Notes: generated by a model from the sequence alone, not told the origin. DNA of 34,915 nt from Nitrospirota bacterium (GCA_013388605.1 JACAEY010000011.1:1-34915); one strand, 5' to 3'. Counted from the first letter of the stretch, positions 12,769 through 22,037 are shown. Translations and numbers: made by a program.

Positions 12769-12772
<4 letters not shown>
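12011..12772 (+). CDS. rpsB: 30S ribosomal protein S2
   Basis: A 253-residue S2, which joins the 30S subunit late and helps bind S1. The N-terminus ([26 protein letters not shown]) carries the conserved AGVHFGHQ signature, and [13 protein letters not shown] and [11 protein letters not shown] are present. The C-terminus ends in an acidic/Gln-rich tail. An AGAGGAGG-type site lies upstream. Its stop codon overlaps the tsf start by four bases (ATGA). rpsB-tsf-pyrH-frr is a conserved bacterial order linking translation factors with UMP kinase and ribosome recycling. Confidence 0.98.
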
Positions 12773-14654
<1,882 letters not shown>

Positions 14655-14655
14655 C

Positions 14656-15351
14656 ATTAAAAAGGTTAAAAAAATAACTGAGAAAAAAACTGTTAAGAAA
14701 CCCTCAAAAAAATATTCTAAGAAGACTGTCAAAAAAACTCCTAAGAAGCCCGTAACTAAAAAGAGAAAGGGAAGAGTCCTTAAAAAAGTCAGGACTGTCA
14801 AAAAGACTAAAAAAGTTAAAGCTCCGAAAAAAACTACTAAAGTCAAAAAAATTAGCAAAAAGGTCAGGGCTCCAAAAAAGGTTAGACCCCCAAAAAAGCT
14901 TAAGCCTGCTGAAGAGCAAAAGCCCCAAAAGCCAGCATCAAAAATCTCTATTTTCAAAAAAACTGAAGATGAAAGAGCTGCTATACTAAGATCAGCCCTT
15001 ATTAAAAAAAGAGAGGATATTGTAAAGGAGGCAAAGTCTGAAATATCCAGATATATTAAAGGTGAGACTAAACAACTTGTTGACACTGCCCTTGATGACG
15101 GAGACTGGTCAGTTATTGACTTATCAGAAGATATCAGTTTCCAGAAATTAAGCTCTCATAGGAAAACCCTCCTAAAAATTGATGAGGCATTGAGAAAACT
15201 TGATGAAGGAACATATGGAAAATGCGAGGAATGTGGCGAAGAGATAAATGAAGAAAGGCTGAAGGTTCTTCCTTTTGCAATATATTGCAGAGACTGCCAA
15301 GAGAAAATAGAGATTCTTGAGGAAATGGAGAAGAAAGAGAGAATAGAATAA
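14656..15351 (+). CDS. Lys-rich DksA/TraR-type zinc-finger protein, apparent ATT start
   Basis: A 231-codon frame with no ATG, GTG or TTG before codon 179. A perfect GGAGG (14645-14649) ends six bases before ATT at 14656, the likely start; the next in-frame stop upstream is TAA at 14641. Residues 1-95 are about half lysine with repeated KKV, KKT and PKK units, resembling histone H1-like tails. Residues 96-185 are probably helical. A C4 zinc finger, CxxC-17-CxxC (C190, C193, C211, C214, including YGKCEECGEEI), matches the DksA/TraR family, which binds the RNA polymerase secondary channel or related partners. It follows frr by one base. A role in transcription or nucleoid binding is inference. 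Confidence 0.85.
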   Translation: MKKVKKITEKKTVKKPSKKYSKKTVKKTPKKPVTKKRKGRVLKKVRTVKKTKKVKAPKKTTKVKKISKKVRAPKKVRPPKKLKPAEEQKPQKPASKISIFKKTEDERAAILRSALIKKREDIVKEAKSEISRYIKGETKQLVDTALDDGDWSVIDLSEDISFQKLSSHRKTLLKIDEALRKLDEGTYGKCEECGEEINEERLKVLPFAIYCRDCQEKIEILEEMEKKERIE

Positions 15352-15379
15352 ATCAATGGAAATATCTTAATTCCTTGAA

Positions 15380-16333
15380 TTAGAGACGGTTATACACTTC
15401 AGAAAGTATCTCCGTTGCTCCTTTTATAAGTAAATCCTCGGCAAGATTTGTTCCAAGCTCCTCAGCACTATTAGGTTTCCCTTCCACATGCCCTTTTATA
15501 ATCCTTTCCCCTTTCATACTCCCTACGAGACCATCCATTATAATTCTTTCTAACTCAATTCTTGCAAAAGCCGCTATTGGAACCTGGCATCCACCTCCAA
15601 GTCTCTTAAGAAATGCCCTTTCAGCCTTAACAGACACTGATGTCTCAAAATGATTTATAGAGCTAACTATACTGTTAATAGATTCATCATCAATCCTGCA
15701 CTCTACCCCGATAGCACCCTGACCTATTGCTGGAAGGCTAGTATCAGGCTGTAAAATCTCTGTTATCCTTTGAGACAGACCCAATCTCTTCAGACCCGCA
15801 ACAGCTGCAATAATTGCATCAAAATCTCCTTCATCAAGTTTTCTGATCCTTGTATCAAGGTTGCCTCTTAGTGTGACAATCTTTAAATCAGGTCTAAGAT
15901 GCATTAGCTGACATGAGCGCCTTAGGCTACTTGTTCCTATAATCGCACCATGAGGTAAGTCATTAAAATTTTGAATTTTGAATCTTGAATCATGAATCTT
16001 CGTTATCAGAGCATCTCTTGGATCTTCCCTCCTACATATAGCAGCGAGATGAAGTCTTTCTGGCAGTTCTGTAGGAACATCCTTCATGCTATGGACTGCT
16101 ATGTCTACCTTATGTTGTAAAAGTGCATCTTCGATCTCCTTTACAAAGAGACCCTTTCCACCAATCTTAGCAAGTGACACATCGAGCATCTTATCACCTG
16201 TAGTCTTTATTTTTTTAATAATTATCTCTATTTCAGGGTATTTATTTTGTAACTCTGCTTTAACCCATTCTGCTTGCCACAATGCAAGTTTACTACCCCT
16301 TGTCCCGATATATAACTTATCTACTTTCTTCAT
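15380..16333 (-). CDS. hemC: Porphobilinogen deaminase (hydroxymethylbilane synthase)
   Basis: About 317 residues from the ATG at 16333 (a second ATG at 16345 would add four). It condenses four porphobilinogens into hydroxymethylbilane. Motifs, numbered from 16345: IGTRGSKLALWQ near 13, HSMKDVP with catalytic D89, GTSSLRR at 137, and C253 in LGGGCQVP, which holds the dipyrromethane cofactor. An extra loop at residues 118-128 (HDSRFKIQNFN) is encoded by a heptamer repeat and makes this region about six residues longer than in E. coli. It overlaps the end of hemA and is last in the heme operon. Confidence 0.96.
   Translation of the reverse strand: MKKVDKLYIGTRGSKLALWQAEWVKAELQNKYPEIEIIIKKIKTTGDKMLDVSLAKIGGKGLFVKEIEDALLQHKVDIAVHSMKDVPTELPERLHLAAICRREDPRDALITKIHDSRFKIQNFNDLPHGAIIGTSSLRRSCQLMHLRPDLKIVTLRGNLDTRIRKLDEGDFDAIIAAVAGLKRLGLSQRITEILQPDTSLPAIGQGAIGVECRIDDESINSIVSSINHFETSVSVKAERAFLKRLGGGCQVPIAAFARIELERIIMDGLVGSMKGERIIKGHVEGKPNSAEELGTNLAEDLLIKGATEILSEVYNRL
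15963..15997 (-). repeat. Heptamer tandem repeat inside hemC
   Basis: Read on the minus strand the units are ATTCATG, ATTCAAG, ATTCAAA, ATTCAAA and a degenerate ATTTTAA (15997 to 15963). Each is seven bases, so the translation changes frame per unit, yet the whole remains open and adds a short polar loop to HemC. Confidence 0.8.
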
Positions 16334-17588
16334 CGTTAATTCCATAAAGCTTTTTTATTATCGCCACCATAAGATCCCTATCTTCCGAATCTTTCTTTAG
16401 TGCTGTAGTTGGTGGATGAATAAGTTTATTAACTATAGAAGAAGCCATATATTCAATAGCCTTTCTCTTTTTTTCATCGATATCAGGAAACCTATTCAAA
16501 AGTTTTTCAATCTCATCATTTTTAATCTTTTCCGCTCTTTTCCTAAGAGCAATAATAGTTGGAAATGATTCAAGGGAAGAAAGCCAATGAAAATATGGTA
16601 TTATTTCTTCTTCGACAATCTTCTCAGCCTTATCAGCTTCTTTCTTCCTCTCAAACATATTAGCATCAACAATTCCCTGCAGGTCGTCGATATTATAAAG
16701 AAAGACATTATCCAAGTCATTAATTTTAGGATCAATATTTCTTGGAACTGAAATGTCAATGATAAATACCTGTCTTTGTTTTCTTTCTTTCATTACCTTC
16801 TGCATTTGCTCTTTTAGAAGAATGTAATTCGGAGCACCTGTTGAGCAGATGATGATGTCAGAATGCACTATCTCTCTTAAAAAATTTTCAAGCGATACAG
16901 GTCTCCCATTGAATTCCTTAGCAAGCTCACAAGCCCGCTCATACCTCCTATTTGCCACAATAACTTCCTTCACTCCATTATTCATTAGATGTTTAGCAGC
17001 AAGTTCTGCCATTTCACCTGCACCTAAAAGCATGAATACCTTTCCAGATAGGTCTGTAAAAATCTTTTTAGCAAGTTCAACTGCTGCAAAGCTTATTGAG
17101 ACAGCATTCTCAGCTATCCTTGTCTCTGTCCTTACCCTTTTGGCAACAGAGATGGCTTTCTTCATTAATTTATTCAGGAGTATCCCAGTCGTTTTATTTT
17201 CGAGTGCAAATTCATAAGCCTCCTTTAATTGCCCTAGGATCTGTGGTTCGCCTATAACCATAGAATCAAGGCTTGAAGCCACACGGAAGATATGTCTGAC
17301 TGCATTTACATCATTGTATAGATAAATACTCTTATCAAGTAATGACCTATCTATATTATGGAACTCTGTTAGGAAGTTCTTTATCGATTCGGATGCCTTT
17401 TCTGTATCTCTGACCCCTGCATATAGTTCAACTCTATTACAGGTAGATAGAATAACAACCTCATCTATGTAAGGAAGGTTCTTTACCAGTGTAAGCCCTT
17501 CCCTAAGTTTATCTTTATTAAAGGCTACTTTTTCCCTTATTTCAATATCAGCTGTATTATGGTTAAGACCTGCTACCAATATTTTCAT
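16317..17588 (-). CDS. hemA: Glutamyl-tRNA reductase
   Basis: A 423-residue enzyme that reduces glutamyl-tRNA(Glu) with NADPH to glutamate-1-semialdehyde, the first step of C5-pathway tetrapyrrole synthesis. The N-terminus (VAGLNHNTADIEIREKVAF) and catalytic C50 in LSTCNRVELYAG are intact; the NADPH domain has MLLGAGEMAELAAKHL near 186-201, and the C-terminal dimerisation helices follow. It overlaps ccsA by four bases (ATGA) upstream and hemC downstream, so the three are one translationally coupled operon. Regulation by heme at the N-terminus, known in enterics, cannot be judged. Confidence 0.97.
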   Translation of the reverse strand: MKILVAGLNHNTADIEIREKVAFNKDKLREGLTLVKNLPYIDEVVILSTCNRVELYAGVRDTEKASESIKNFLTEFHNIDRSLLDKSIYLYNDVNAVRHIFRVASSLDSMVIGEPQILGQLKEAYEFALENKTTGILLNKLMKKAISVAKRVRTETRIAENAVSISFAAVELAKKIFTDLSGKVFMLLGAGEMAELAAKHLMNNGVKEVIVANRRYERACELAKEFNGRPVSLENFLREIVHSDIIICSTGAPNYILLKEQMQKVMKERKQRQVFIIDISVPRNIDPKINDLDNVFLYNIDDLQGIVDANMFERKKEADKAEKIVEEEIIPYFHWLSSLESFPTIIALRKRAEKIKNDEIEKLLNRFPDIDEKKRKAIEYMASSIVNKLIHPPTTALKKDSEDRDLMVAIIKKLYGINDEESR

Positions 17589-18400
17589 AGGAACACATGA
17601 AGTCCCTTATGGAGTAATTTGATACCAAAAAAGGCAATAATAATAGTTAAAAATCCCGCAATTGATAATATGGCTGCCCTTTTGCCTCTCCATCCTGCAA
17701 TGAGTCTAGCATGGAGGATGATCGCATAAATAAACCATGTTACAAGTGACCAGACCTCTCTAGGATCCCATCTCCAGAAGCTTCCCCACGCGGTCTCTGC
17801 CCATAAAGAGCCTGTAAGTATAGCAAGTGTTAGAAGAGGAAAGCCGATTGTTATCAGTCTATAGTTCAGCTCGTCAAGGGTCTGAAGACTTGGGAGTCTT
17901 GCAAATAGACCCCCGATGTTTTTTGATTTTACATAGTGCTCTTGAACGAGGTACATAGTTCCCACACCAAAGGCAAGGGCAAACGCAGCATTGCCAAGGA
18001 AAGCAATAACAGTGTGTATTATAAGCCAGTAACTTTGAAGCACAGGGCTCAATGGTCTTATTTCCCTCGAAAGCATAGAAGACGAAATCATCAAGACGAG
18101 AACAACTGGCATCACAAAAGAACTCAGAATTTTCATCCTGTACCTGAGCTGCAAAAGAAAGAAGATCAAGATGATACTCCATGAAAAAAAAGATGTTGAT
18201 TCGTGAAAATTGGTTATAGGTATGTAACCTGCTGCAATATAACGGTAGATGATGTTTGCACTATGGAAAGTAAAACCTACACCAACAAGAAAAAACATAA
18301 TTAGTGAAGTAATTTTTCTACTCCTGAAAAGCTCTACAATTCCAACGAGTGTTGCTAAGAAATAAAAAATGAGGGCAAATTCAAACAGATATGATTCCAT
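17585..18400 (-). CDS. CcsA/HemX-type cytochrome c assembly membrane protein
   Basis: About 271 residues with roughly eight transmembrane helices and the tryptophan-rich heme-handling motif WGSFWRWDPREVWSLVTW near the C-terminus, plus histidines in flanking loops. CcsA proteins (System II) carry heme across the inner membrane for cytochrome c attachment; HemX proteins are their relatives next to hemA and may moderate GluTR levels. The place directly before hemA favours the HemX reading. I start it at the ATG at 18400, which overlaps the stop of the small upstream gene (TAATG); an in-frame TTG at 18421 is the alternative. Confidence 0.85.
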   Translation of the reverse strand: MESYLFEFALIFYFLATLVGIVELFRSRKITSLIMFFLVGVGFTFHSANIIYRYIAAGYIPITNFHESTSFFSWSIILIFFLLQLRYRMKILSSFVMPVVLVLMISSSMLSREIRPLSPVLQSYWLIIHTVIAFLGNAAFALAFGVGTMYLVQEHYVKSKNIGGLFARLPSLQTLDELNYRLITIGFPLLTLAILTGSLWAETAWGSFWRWDPREVWSLVTWFIYAIILHARLIAGWRGKRAAILSIAGFLTIIIAFFGIKLLHKGLHVFL

Positions 18401-18591
18401 TAAAAACAGCCGAGCTGGCAATTTGTAATCTTTATATGAAGATCGTCTGCAGCTTCTCCAACAACTTTATATGAAACCCCTAATTCCTCCGCTATCTTCC
18501 TAGCAACAGCACACTGGAGTTTTCCATCTTTAGCCTTCTTTTTGATCTCTTCTAAAATCTTGTCTTTCAATTTATTGATCTCCAATTCCAT
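18400..18591 (-). CDS. Small conserved-looking cysteine protein at the head of the heme operon
   Basis: A 63-residue protein that I do not recognise by name. It has a charged N-terminal helix (1-22), a helix-turn-helix-like middle (C27 AVARKIAEELGVS, then YKVVGEAADDL), and ends in NCQLGCF with C58 and C62. The layout suggests a small DNA- or metal/heme-binding protein, but this is inference. Its stop codon overlaps the ccsA start (TAATG), so it is the first cistron of the operon. A promoter lies about 27 bases upstream; no strong ribosome-binding site is visible before the ATG. Confidence 0.75.
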   Translation of the reverse strand: MELEINKLKDKILEEIKKKAKDGKLQCAVARKIAEELGVSYKVVGEAADDLHIKITNCQLGCF

Positions 18592-18617
18592 ATGGACTTA
18601 AAACGGCTTACAAAAAC

Positions 18618-18647
18618 ATTTTACAATATCATTATTTAAAAACTCAA
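18618..18647 (-). promoter_or_regulatory. Candidate heme-operon promoter
   Basis: On the minus strand TTGAGT (18647-18642), an 18-base spacer and TAAAAT (18623-18618). It would give a leader of about 20 bases for the small cysteine protein. It is back to back with the miaA promoter. Confidence 0.5.
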
Positions 18648-18684
18648 TTTAATGTATAAGTTACAATCTCACGATATTTCTCCA

Positions 18685-18712
18685 TTTTCAAACAAAATAG
18701 ACAAGTTATAAT
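18685..18712 (+). promoter_or_regulatory. miaA: Candidate miaA promoter close to the start codon
   Basis: A perfect TATAAT (18707-18712) with TTTTCA 16 bases upstream (18685-18690). Transcription would begin near 18719, only about five bases before the ATG at 18724, and there is no Shine-Dalgarno sequence. Confidence 0.5.
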
Positions 18713-18723
18713 ACTAATTAAGT

Positions 18724-19701
18724 ATGCTGAAAGAAGTAATAATACTGCTTGGTCCTACAGGCGTCGGAAAGACAGGTGTTTCACTTCTTTTGGCAAAAGC
18801 CCTAGATACTGAGATTATCAGTGCAGATTCAATGCAGATTTACAGGTATATGGATATTGGCACTGCTAAACCTACGTCAGAAGAGAAGAAACTGGTTAAA
18901 CATCACATGATTGATATCATTGACCCATGGGAAACTTATAGTACGGGAAGATATATTAAAGAAGTTGTACCCATCATAGATAAACTTCATAGTAAAGGAA
19001 AAATTCCTATAATTGTTGGTGGCACAGGTCTTTATATTAAGGCAATGACAAGAGGCATATTCAGTGGTCCACCTGCTGACTGGTTATTAAGGGAAGAACT
19101 TTTATCTTTAGAAACCGAAGAGAAAGGTATTCTTTACACTTTTTTAAAAGCCCTTGACCCTAAGACAGCAAATAAAATAACTCTAAATGACAAACGCAGG
19201 ATTATACGAGCAATAGAGGTCTATCTGAAGAGTAATTTGAGCATGTCAGAGATGCAAAGAATCATGACAAAGCCCCTCCAGTACGAATTCATAAAAATAG
19301 GTCTATACAAGGAGAGAAAAGAACTATACAGGATAATAGAGCACAGAGTTAATGAGATGATAAGTAAAGGGCTTGTGGAAGAAGTGAAAAATGTGATGAG
19401 CGTGATAAAGAAATATGGCGAGACAGTTAGTATTAAAAATCATGTCTCAAACATTACACATTACCTATCCATGCAGGCTATAGGATATAAGGAAATTGAA
19501 CTTTATCTTGAAGGATATATTACCCTTGAAGAGGCTATAAGGCTAATAAAAAGGGCCACAAAGAGATATGCAAAAAGGCAACTTACATGGTTCAGAAAGG
19601 AAGAAGAGATTCATTGGATAGATATAACAGGCATCTTCGAAAGTAAGGAGATCTTCAAAAAAGTGCAACAAACTCTTGATGGGTTGGGTTGCATTATTTA
19701 G
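18724..19701 (+). CDS. miaA: tRNA dimethylallyltransferase
   Basis: A 325-residue enzyme that transfers a dimethylallyl group to A37 of tRNAs reading UNN codons. The P-loop GPTGVGKT is at residues 10-17, followed by the substrate motifs DSMQIYRYMDIGTAKP and HHMIDIIDPWETYS, VGGTGLYIKA, and the C-terminal KRATKRYAKRQLTWFR RNA-binding segment. Length is close to the E. coli enzyme (316). It is followed by the remains of hfq, the classical miaA-hfq pairing. No mutL or other neighbour from the enteric cluster is present. Confidence 0.97.
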   Translation: MLKEVIILLGPTGVGKTGVSLLLAKALDTEIISADSMQIYRYMDIGTAKPTSEEKKLVKHHMIDIIDPWETYSTGRYIKEVVPIIDKLHSKGKIPIIVGGTGLYIKAMTRGIFSGPPADWLLREELLSLETEEKGILYTFLKALDPKTANKITLNDKRRIIRAIEVYLKSNLSMSEMQRIMTKPLQYEFIKIGLYKERKELYRIIEHRVNEMISKGLVEEVKNVMSVIKKYGETVSIKNHVSNITHYLSMQAIGYKEIELYLEGYITLEEAIRLIKRATKRYAKRQLTWFRKEEEIHWIDITGIFESKEIFKKVQQTLDGLGCII

Positions 19702-19740
19702 GAAAAATACTTTATGGTAAATAAAAAATGGATAAAAGAA

Positions 19741-19951
19741 ATGGCTAATCCACTTGGAAGATTCAGAATCTTCGAGATAAATATCTTAATCAACTTTTGA
19801 ATGATAAGATACCTGCTATAATGTATCTAACTACTGGTGCAAGACTAAAAGGAGTGATAAAAGGTTTCAACAATTTTATAATCATGCAAAGGAGAATACA
19901 TACTCTCTAATATACAAGCATGCTATAGCAACTATATTAACATTAACCTAA
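19741..19951 (+). pseudogene. hfq: hfq RNA chaperone gene with two frameshifts
   Basis: Three reading-frame pieces join into an Hfq of about 70 residues. Frame 1 from the ATG at 19741 gives MANPLG; the next frame from 19758 gives KIQNLRDKYLNQLLNDKIPA, then MYLTTGARLKGVIKGFNNFI (Sm1) to about 19883; the third frame from 19886 gives AKENTYSLIYKHAIATILTL, including the Sm2 motif YKHAI, and stops at 19949-19951. Each junction needs one missing base. Spacing between the Sm1 end and YKHAI then equals that of E. coli Hfq. Location just after miaA fits. It is either a true pseudogene or affected by two sequence errors; none of the surrounding genes shows such breaks. Confidence 0.85.
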
Positions 19952-19971
19952 AAAGGACATTGAAATAAAAA

Positions 19972-20379
19972 TTGAGAACCGATAGAATGCCCAGAAACCC
20001 AATTCCTACAGTTGATATTATTATAAAATATAAAGGCGGCATTTTACTGGTAAAGAGAAAGAATCCTCCCGAGGGATGGGCACTCCCAGGCGGATTTGTG
20101 GATTATGGAGAAAGCCTTGAATCTGCTGCTATTCGTGAGGCAAAGGAAGAAACAGGGCTTGATATTGAACTTATTAGGCAATTTCATACATATTCTGACC
20201 CAAAAAGAGATTCAAGACATCACAGCATAACAACGGTTTATATAGCAAAGGCAAAAGGTGATGCCAAAGCAGGAGACGACGCAGGAGAGATAGGAATCTT
20301 TAACAGAGATACACTTCCAGAGCATATAGCCTTTGACCATAGAGAAATCCTGAATGATTATTTTACTGGGAGGTATTAA
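19972..20379 (+). CDS. Nudix hydrolase (ADP-ribose pyrophosphatase-like)
   Basis: A 135-residue Nudix protein. The Nudix box GX5EX7REUXEEXGU is complete at residues 41-63, ending in REAKEETGL, and is preceded by [11 protein letters not shown]. Such small enzymes hydrolyse nucleoside-diphosphate derivatives with Mg2+; this subgroup often acts on ADP-ribose or oxidised nucleotides, and the exact substrate is unknown. The longest reading begins at TTG (19972) because TAA lies just upstream; the ATG at 19987 is the alternative. The stop is five bases before the next gene, so the pair is probably co-transcribed. Confidence 0.88.
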   Translation: MRTDRMPRNPIPTVDIIIKYKGGILLVKRKNPPEGWALPGGFVDYGESLESAAIREAKEETGLDIELIRQFHTYSDPKRDSRHHSITTVYIAKAKGDAKAGDDAGEIGIFNRDTLPEHIAFDHREILNDYFTGRY

Positions 20380-20383
20380 GTAA

Positions 20384-21058
20384 ATGCTTAAATTAATGCG
20401 TAAACATGCAAAATACTTCTATGTCCTTTTTTTTATTGTCATTCTTTCATTCATATTTTGGGGAATAGGTAATGTGGACAGAACAAGCGAAAAAGATATT
20501 GTTGCAGAAGTTGGTAAATATAAAATAACAACCGATGAATACTGGAGGACTTACGAAAATATCTACCGCTTTTATAGAGAAATATATAAAGATAAGTTCA
20601 ACGAAGATATGGAAAAAAAGATGAAATTGAGAGAAAAAGTTCTCGACTCTATGGTTGATGAGCAGGTACTTTTAATTGCAGCAAAAGAGATAGGAATTAA
20701 AGTAAACAATGAAGAGCTTCACGAGGCAATAACACATGAGCCAGCCTTTATGAGAGATGGAATATTTGACAAAAATATATATATAAACAGATTGAGACTT
20801 AACAGAATTACTGTGGGAGAATATGAGAAATCTAAAATAAATGAACTTACACTTACAAAAATGAAACGTCTAATAGAACTGTCTGTTGACACGTCAGATA
20901 TTACACTTGAAACTCAACAATTATCATCTGATGAAAGTGCAATGAATATGCTAAAAGATACACTCCTTAATCAGAAACGAGAGATGGCTGTGAAGTCATA
21001 TATTGAAGGTTTCAAGAAAAAAATAAAAATTAAGACTGATATACAACTCATTTCCTGA
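20384..21058 (+). CDS. Membrane-anchored SurA/PpiD N-terminal-like protein lacking a PPIase domain
   Basis: A 224-residue protein with a basic N-terminus, one transmembrane segment at about 11-28, and a SurA/PpiD-like N-terminal chaperone region (VAEVGKYKITTDEYWRTYEN, then MVDEQVLLIAAKEIGIKV). Immediately afterwards come the C-terminal helices seen at the end of PpiD (SYIEGFKKKIKIK). The parvulin isomerase domain that normally lies between them is absent, and no frameshift is evident. The fold suggests a periplasmic chaperone facing the Sec translocon without isomerase activity. It has a GGGAGG ribosome-binding site within the end of the Nudix gene. Confidence 0.75.
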   Translation: MLKLMRKHAKYFYVLFFIVILSFIFWGIGNVDRTSEKDIVAEVGKYKITTDEYWRTYENIYRFYREIYKDKFNEDMEKKMKLREKVLDSMVDEQVLLIAAKEIGIKVNNEELHEAITHEPAFMRDGIFDKNIYINRLRLNRITVGEYEKSKINELTLTKMKRLIELSVDTSDITLETQQLSSDESAMNMLKDTLLNQKREMAVKSYIEGFKKKIKIKTDIQLIS

Positions 21059-21102
21059 TTAAGAAAAGACACATACATATCATTTTATCTTTATCTTCAT
21101 TG

Positions 21103-21325
21103 CTGTCCAAAATATTCTATATAAGAGTTATGAGACCCGATTTTCGAACCAAAATAAACTACCTCTTATTATGTTTAAAGCTTCACCTGACTTTAATCAC
21201 TATTAATAATCTTTGGCTGAGACCTCCGCTTCGACTCCAGTCTCATCGAGGTTACCCGTGATTTTTCTTCTAAAATCGGTTCTCATACCTGTCTTTCCAA
21301 GAGCATGAAGTATTATTTTGGACAG
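21103..21325. repeat. Palindromic element with long imperfect terminal inverted repeats
   Basis: The ends CTGTCCAAAATA (21103-21114) and TATTTTGGACAG (21314-21325) are exact inverse complements. Inside, TATGAGACCCGATTTTCGAA (21129-21148) and TTCTAAAATCGGTTCTCATA (21268-21287) pair with about two mismatches. A further TGAGAC/GTCTCA hairpin lies at 21218-21245, in a patch richer in G and C than its surroundings. No open reading frame is present. It could be a MITE-like non-autonomous element or a structured RNA. I see no target-site duplication. It fills most of the 367-base gap before tRNA-Leu. Confidence 0.65.
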
Positions 21326-21425
21326 ATGTGCTTTATCTTAATAATTAACAAAAAATTTTTAAGAACCACTGAATTTCTATTGTTTGAAAAGCTCGCAATC
21401 TTTATAGTAATATTAAAAAAATTAA

Positions 21426-21511
21426 GCCGAAGTGGTGGAATCTGGTAGACACGCACGTTTGAGGGGCGTGTGGGGAAACCCGTGCGGGTTCAAATCCCGC
21501 CTTCGGCACCA
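21426..21511 (+). tRNA. tRNA-Leu (anticodon GAG)
   Basis: An 86-base class II tRNA. Acceptor strands GCCGAAG (21426-21432) and CTTCGGC (21501-21507) pair fully, followed by discriminator A and an encoded CCA (21509-21511). The anticodon stem CACGT/GCGTG encloses the seven-base loop TTGAGGG with anticodon GAG at 21461-21463, reading CUU and CUC leucine codons. A long variable arm and GGTTCAAATCC in the T arm are typical of tRNA-Leu. It stands alone. Confidence 0.96.
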
Positions 21512-21516
21512 AAAAT

Positions 21517-21549
21517 GTCGATTTCGACTATTTTGGAGATGATCCAAAA
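21517..21549. terminator. Possible bidirectional terminator between tRNA-Leu and mlaD
   Basis: Two small hairpins lie between the convergent genes: GTCG/CGAC (21517-21528) and TTTTGGA/TCCAAAA (21531-21549). The first is followed by TATTTT on the plus strand and ATTTTT on the minus strand. Stems are short, so the call is weak. Confidence 0.35.
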
Positions 21550-21571
21550 AGGAAGCGCTACCTAATATTTT

Positions 21572-22015
21572 TTAAACCTTTCCAAATACATACCTTCCAA
21601 TTATTCTTTCTAAGTCAATTGCAGATTCTGTTTCCATAATTATTCCTGCCTCAGGTAAAATTTTATCTGAGCCTCCAGGTGTAATCTCTATATACTTTTC
21701 ACCTATGAGTCCTTTTGTTCTTATTGATGCAATAGCATCTTCCTGAATCTTAACATCCTTATTAATAAGAAGAGCAATTTCTGCCTGATAATCTTTATTG
21801 AGTGTAATGTTTTTCACACTTCCTACTTCAACACCTGCTATTTCAACTACAGCTCCGGCTTTAATTCCACCCGCCTTTTCAAATTTTGCATACAGTACAT
21901 ACTTTTCCTCACCGATAAACTCAAGCTTCCCAAGTTTTACGGAAAGATATCCAAAACATAGGACTCCGATCAATACAAAAAAACCCACTGCCAATTCAAG
22001 ATCAATTTTCTTCAC
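21572..22015 (-). CDS. mlaD: MlaD-type MCE-domain lipid-transport protein
   Basis: A 147-residue single-pass protein. A transmembrane helix at about 8-25 is followed by one MCE domain (YVLYAKFEKAGGIKAGAVVEIAGVEVGSV, with FEKAGGIKAGA being the family core) and a short tail ending in IGRYVFGKV. In E. coli, MlaD forms a hexameric periplasmic ring on the MlaFE transporter that moves phospholipids between membranes. This copy is shorter than E. coli MlaD (183) mainly at the C-terminus. It is the last gene of mlaE-mlaF-mlaD; MlaB and MlaC genes are not in the operon. Confidence 0.92.
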   Translation of the reverse strand: MKKIDLELAVGFFVLIGVLCFGYLSVKLGKLEFIGEEKYVLYAKFEKAGGIKAGAVVEIAGVEVGSVKNITLNKDYQAEIALLINKDVKIQEDAIASIRTKGLIGEKYIEITPGGSDKILPEAGIIMETESAIDLERIIGRYVFGKV

Positions 22016-22037
22016 CTTAACCTCCTAAAAGGCTAAC

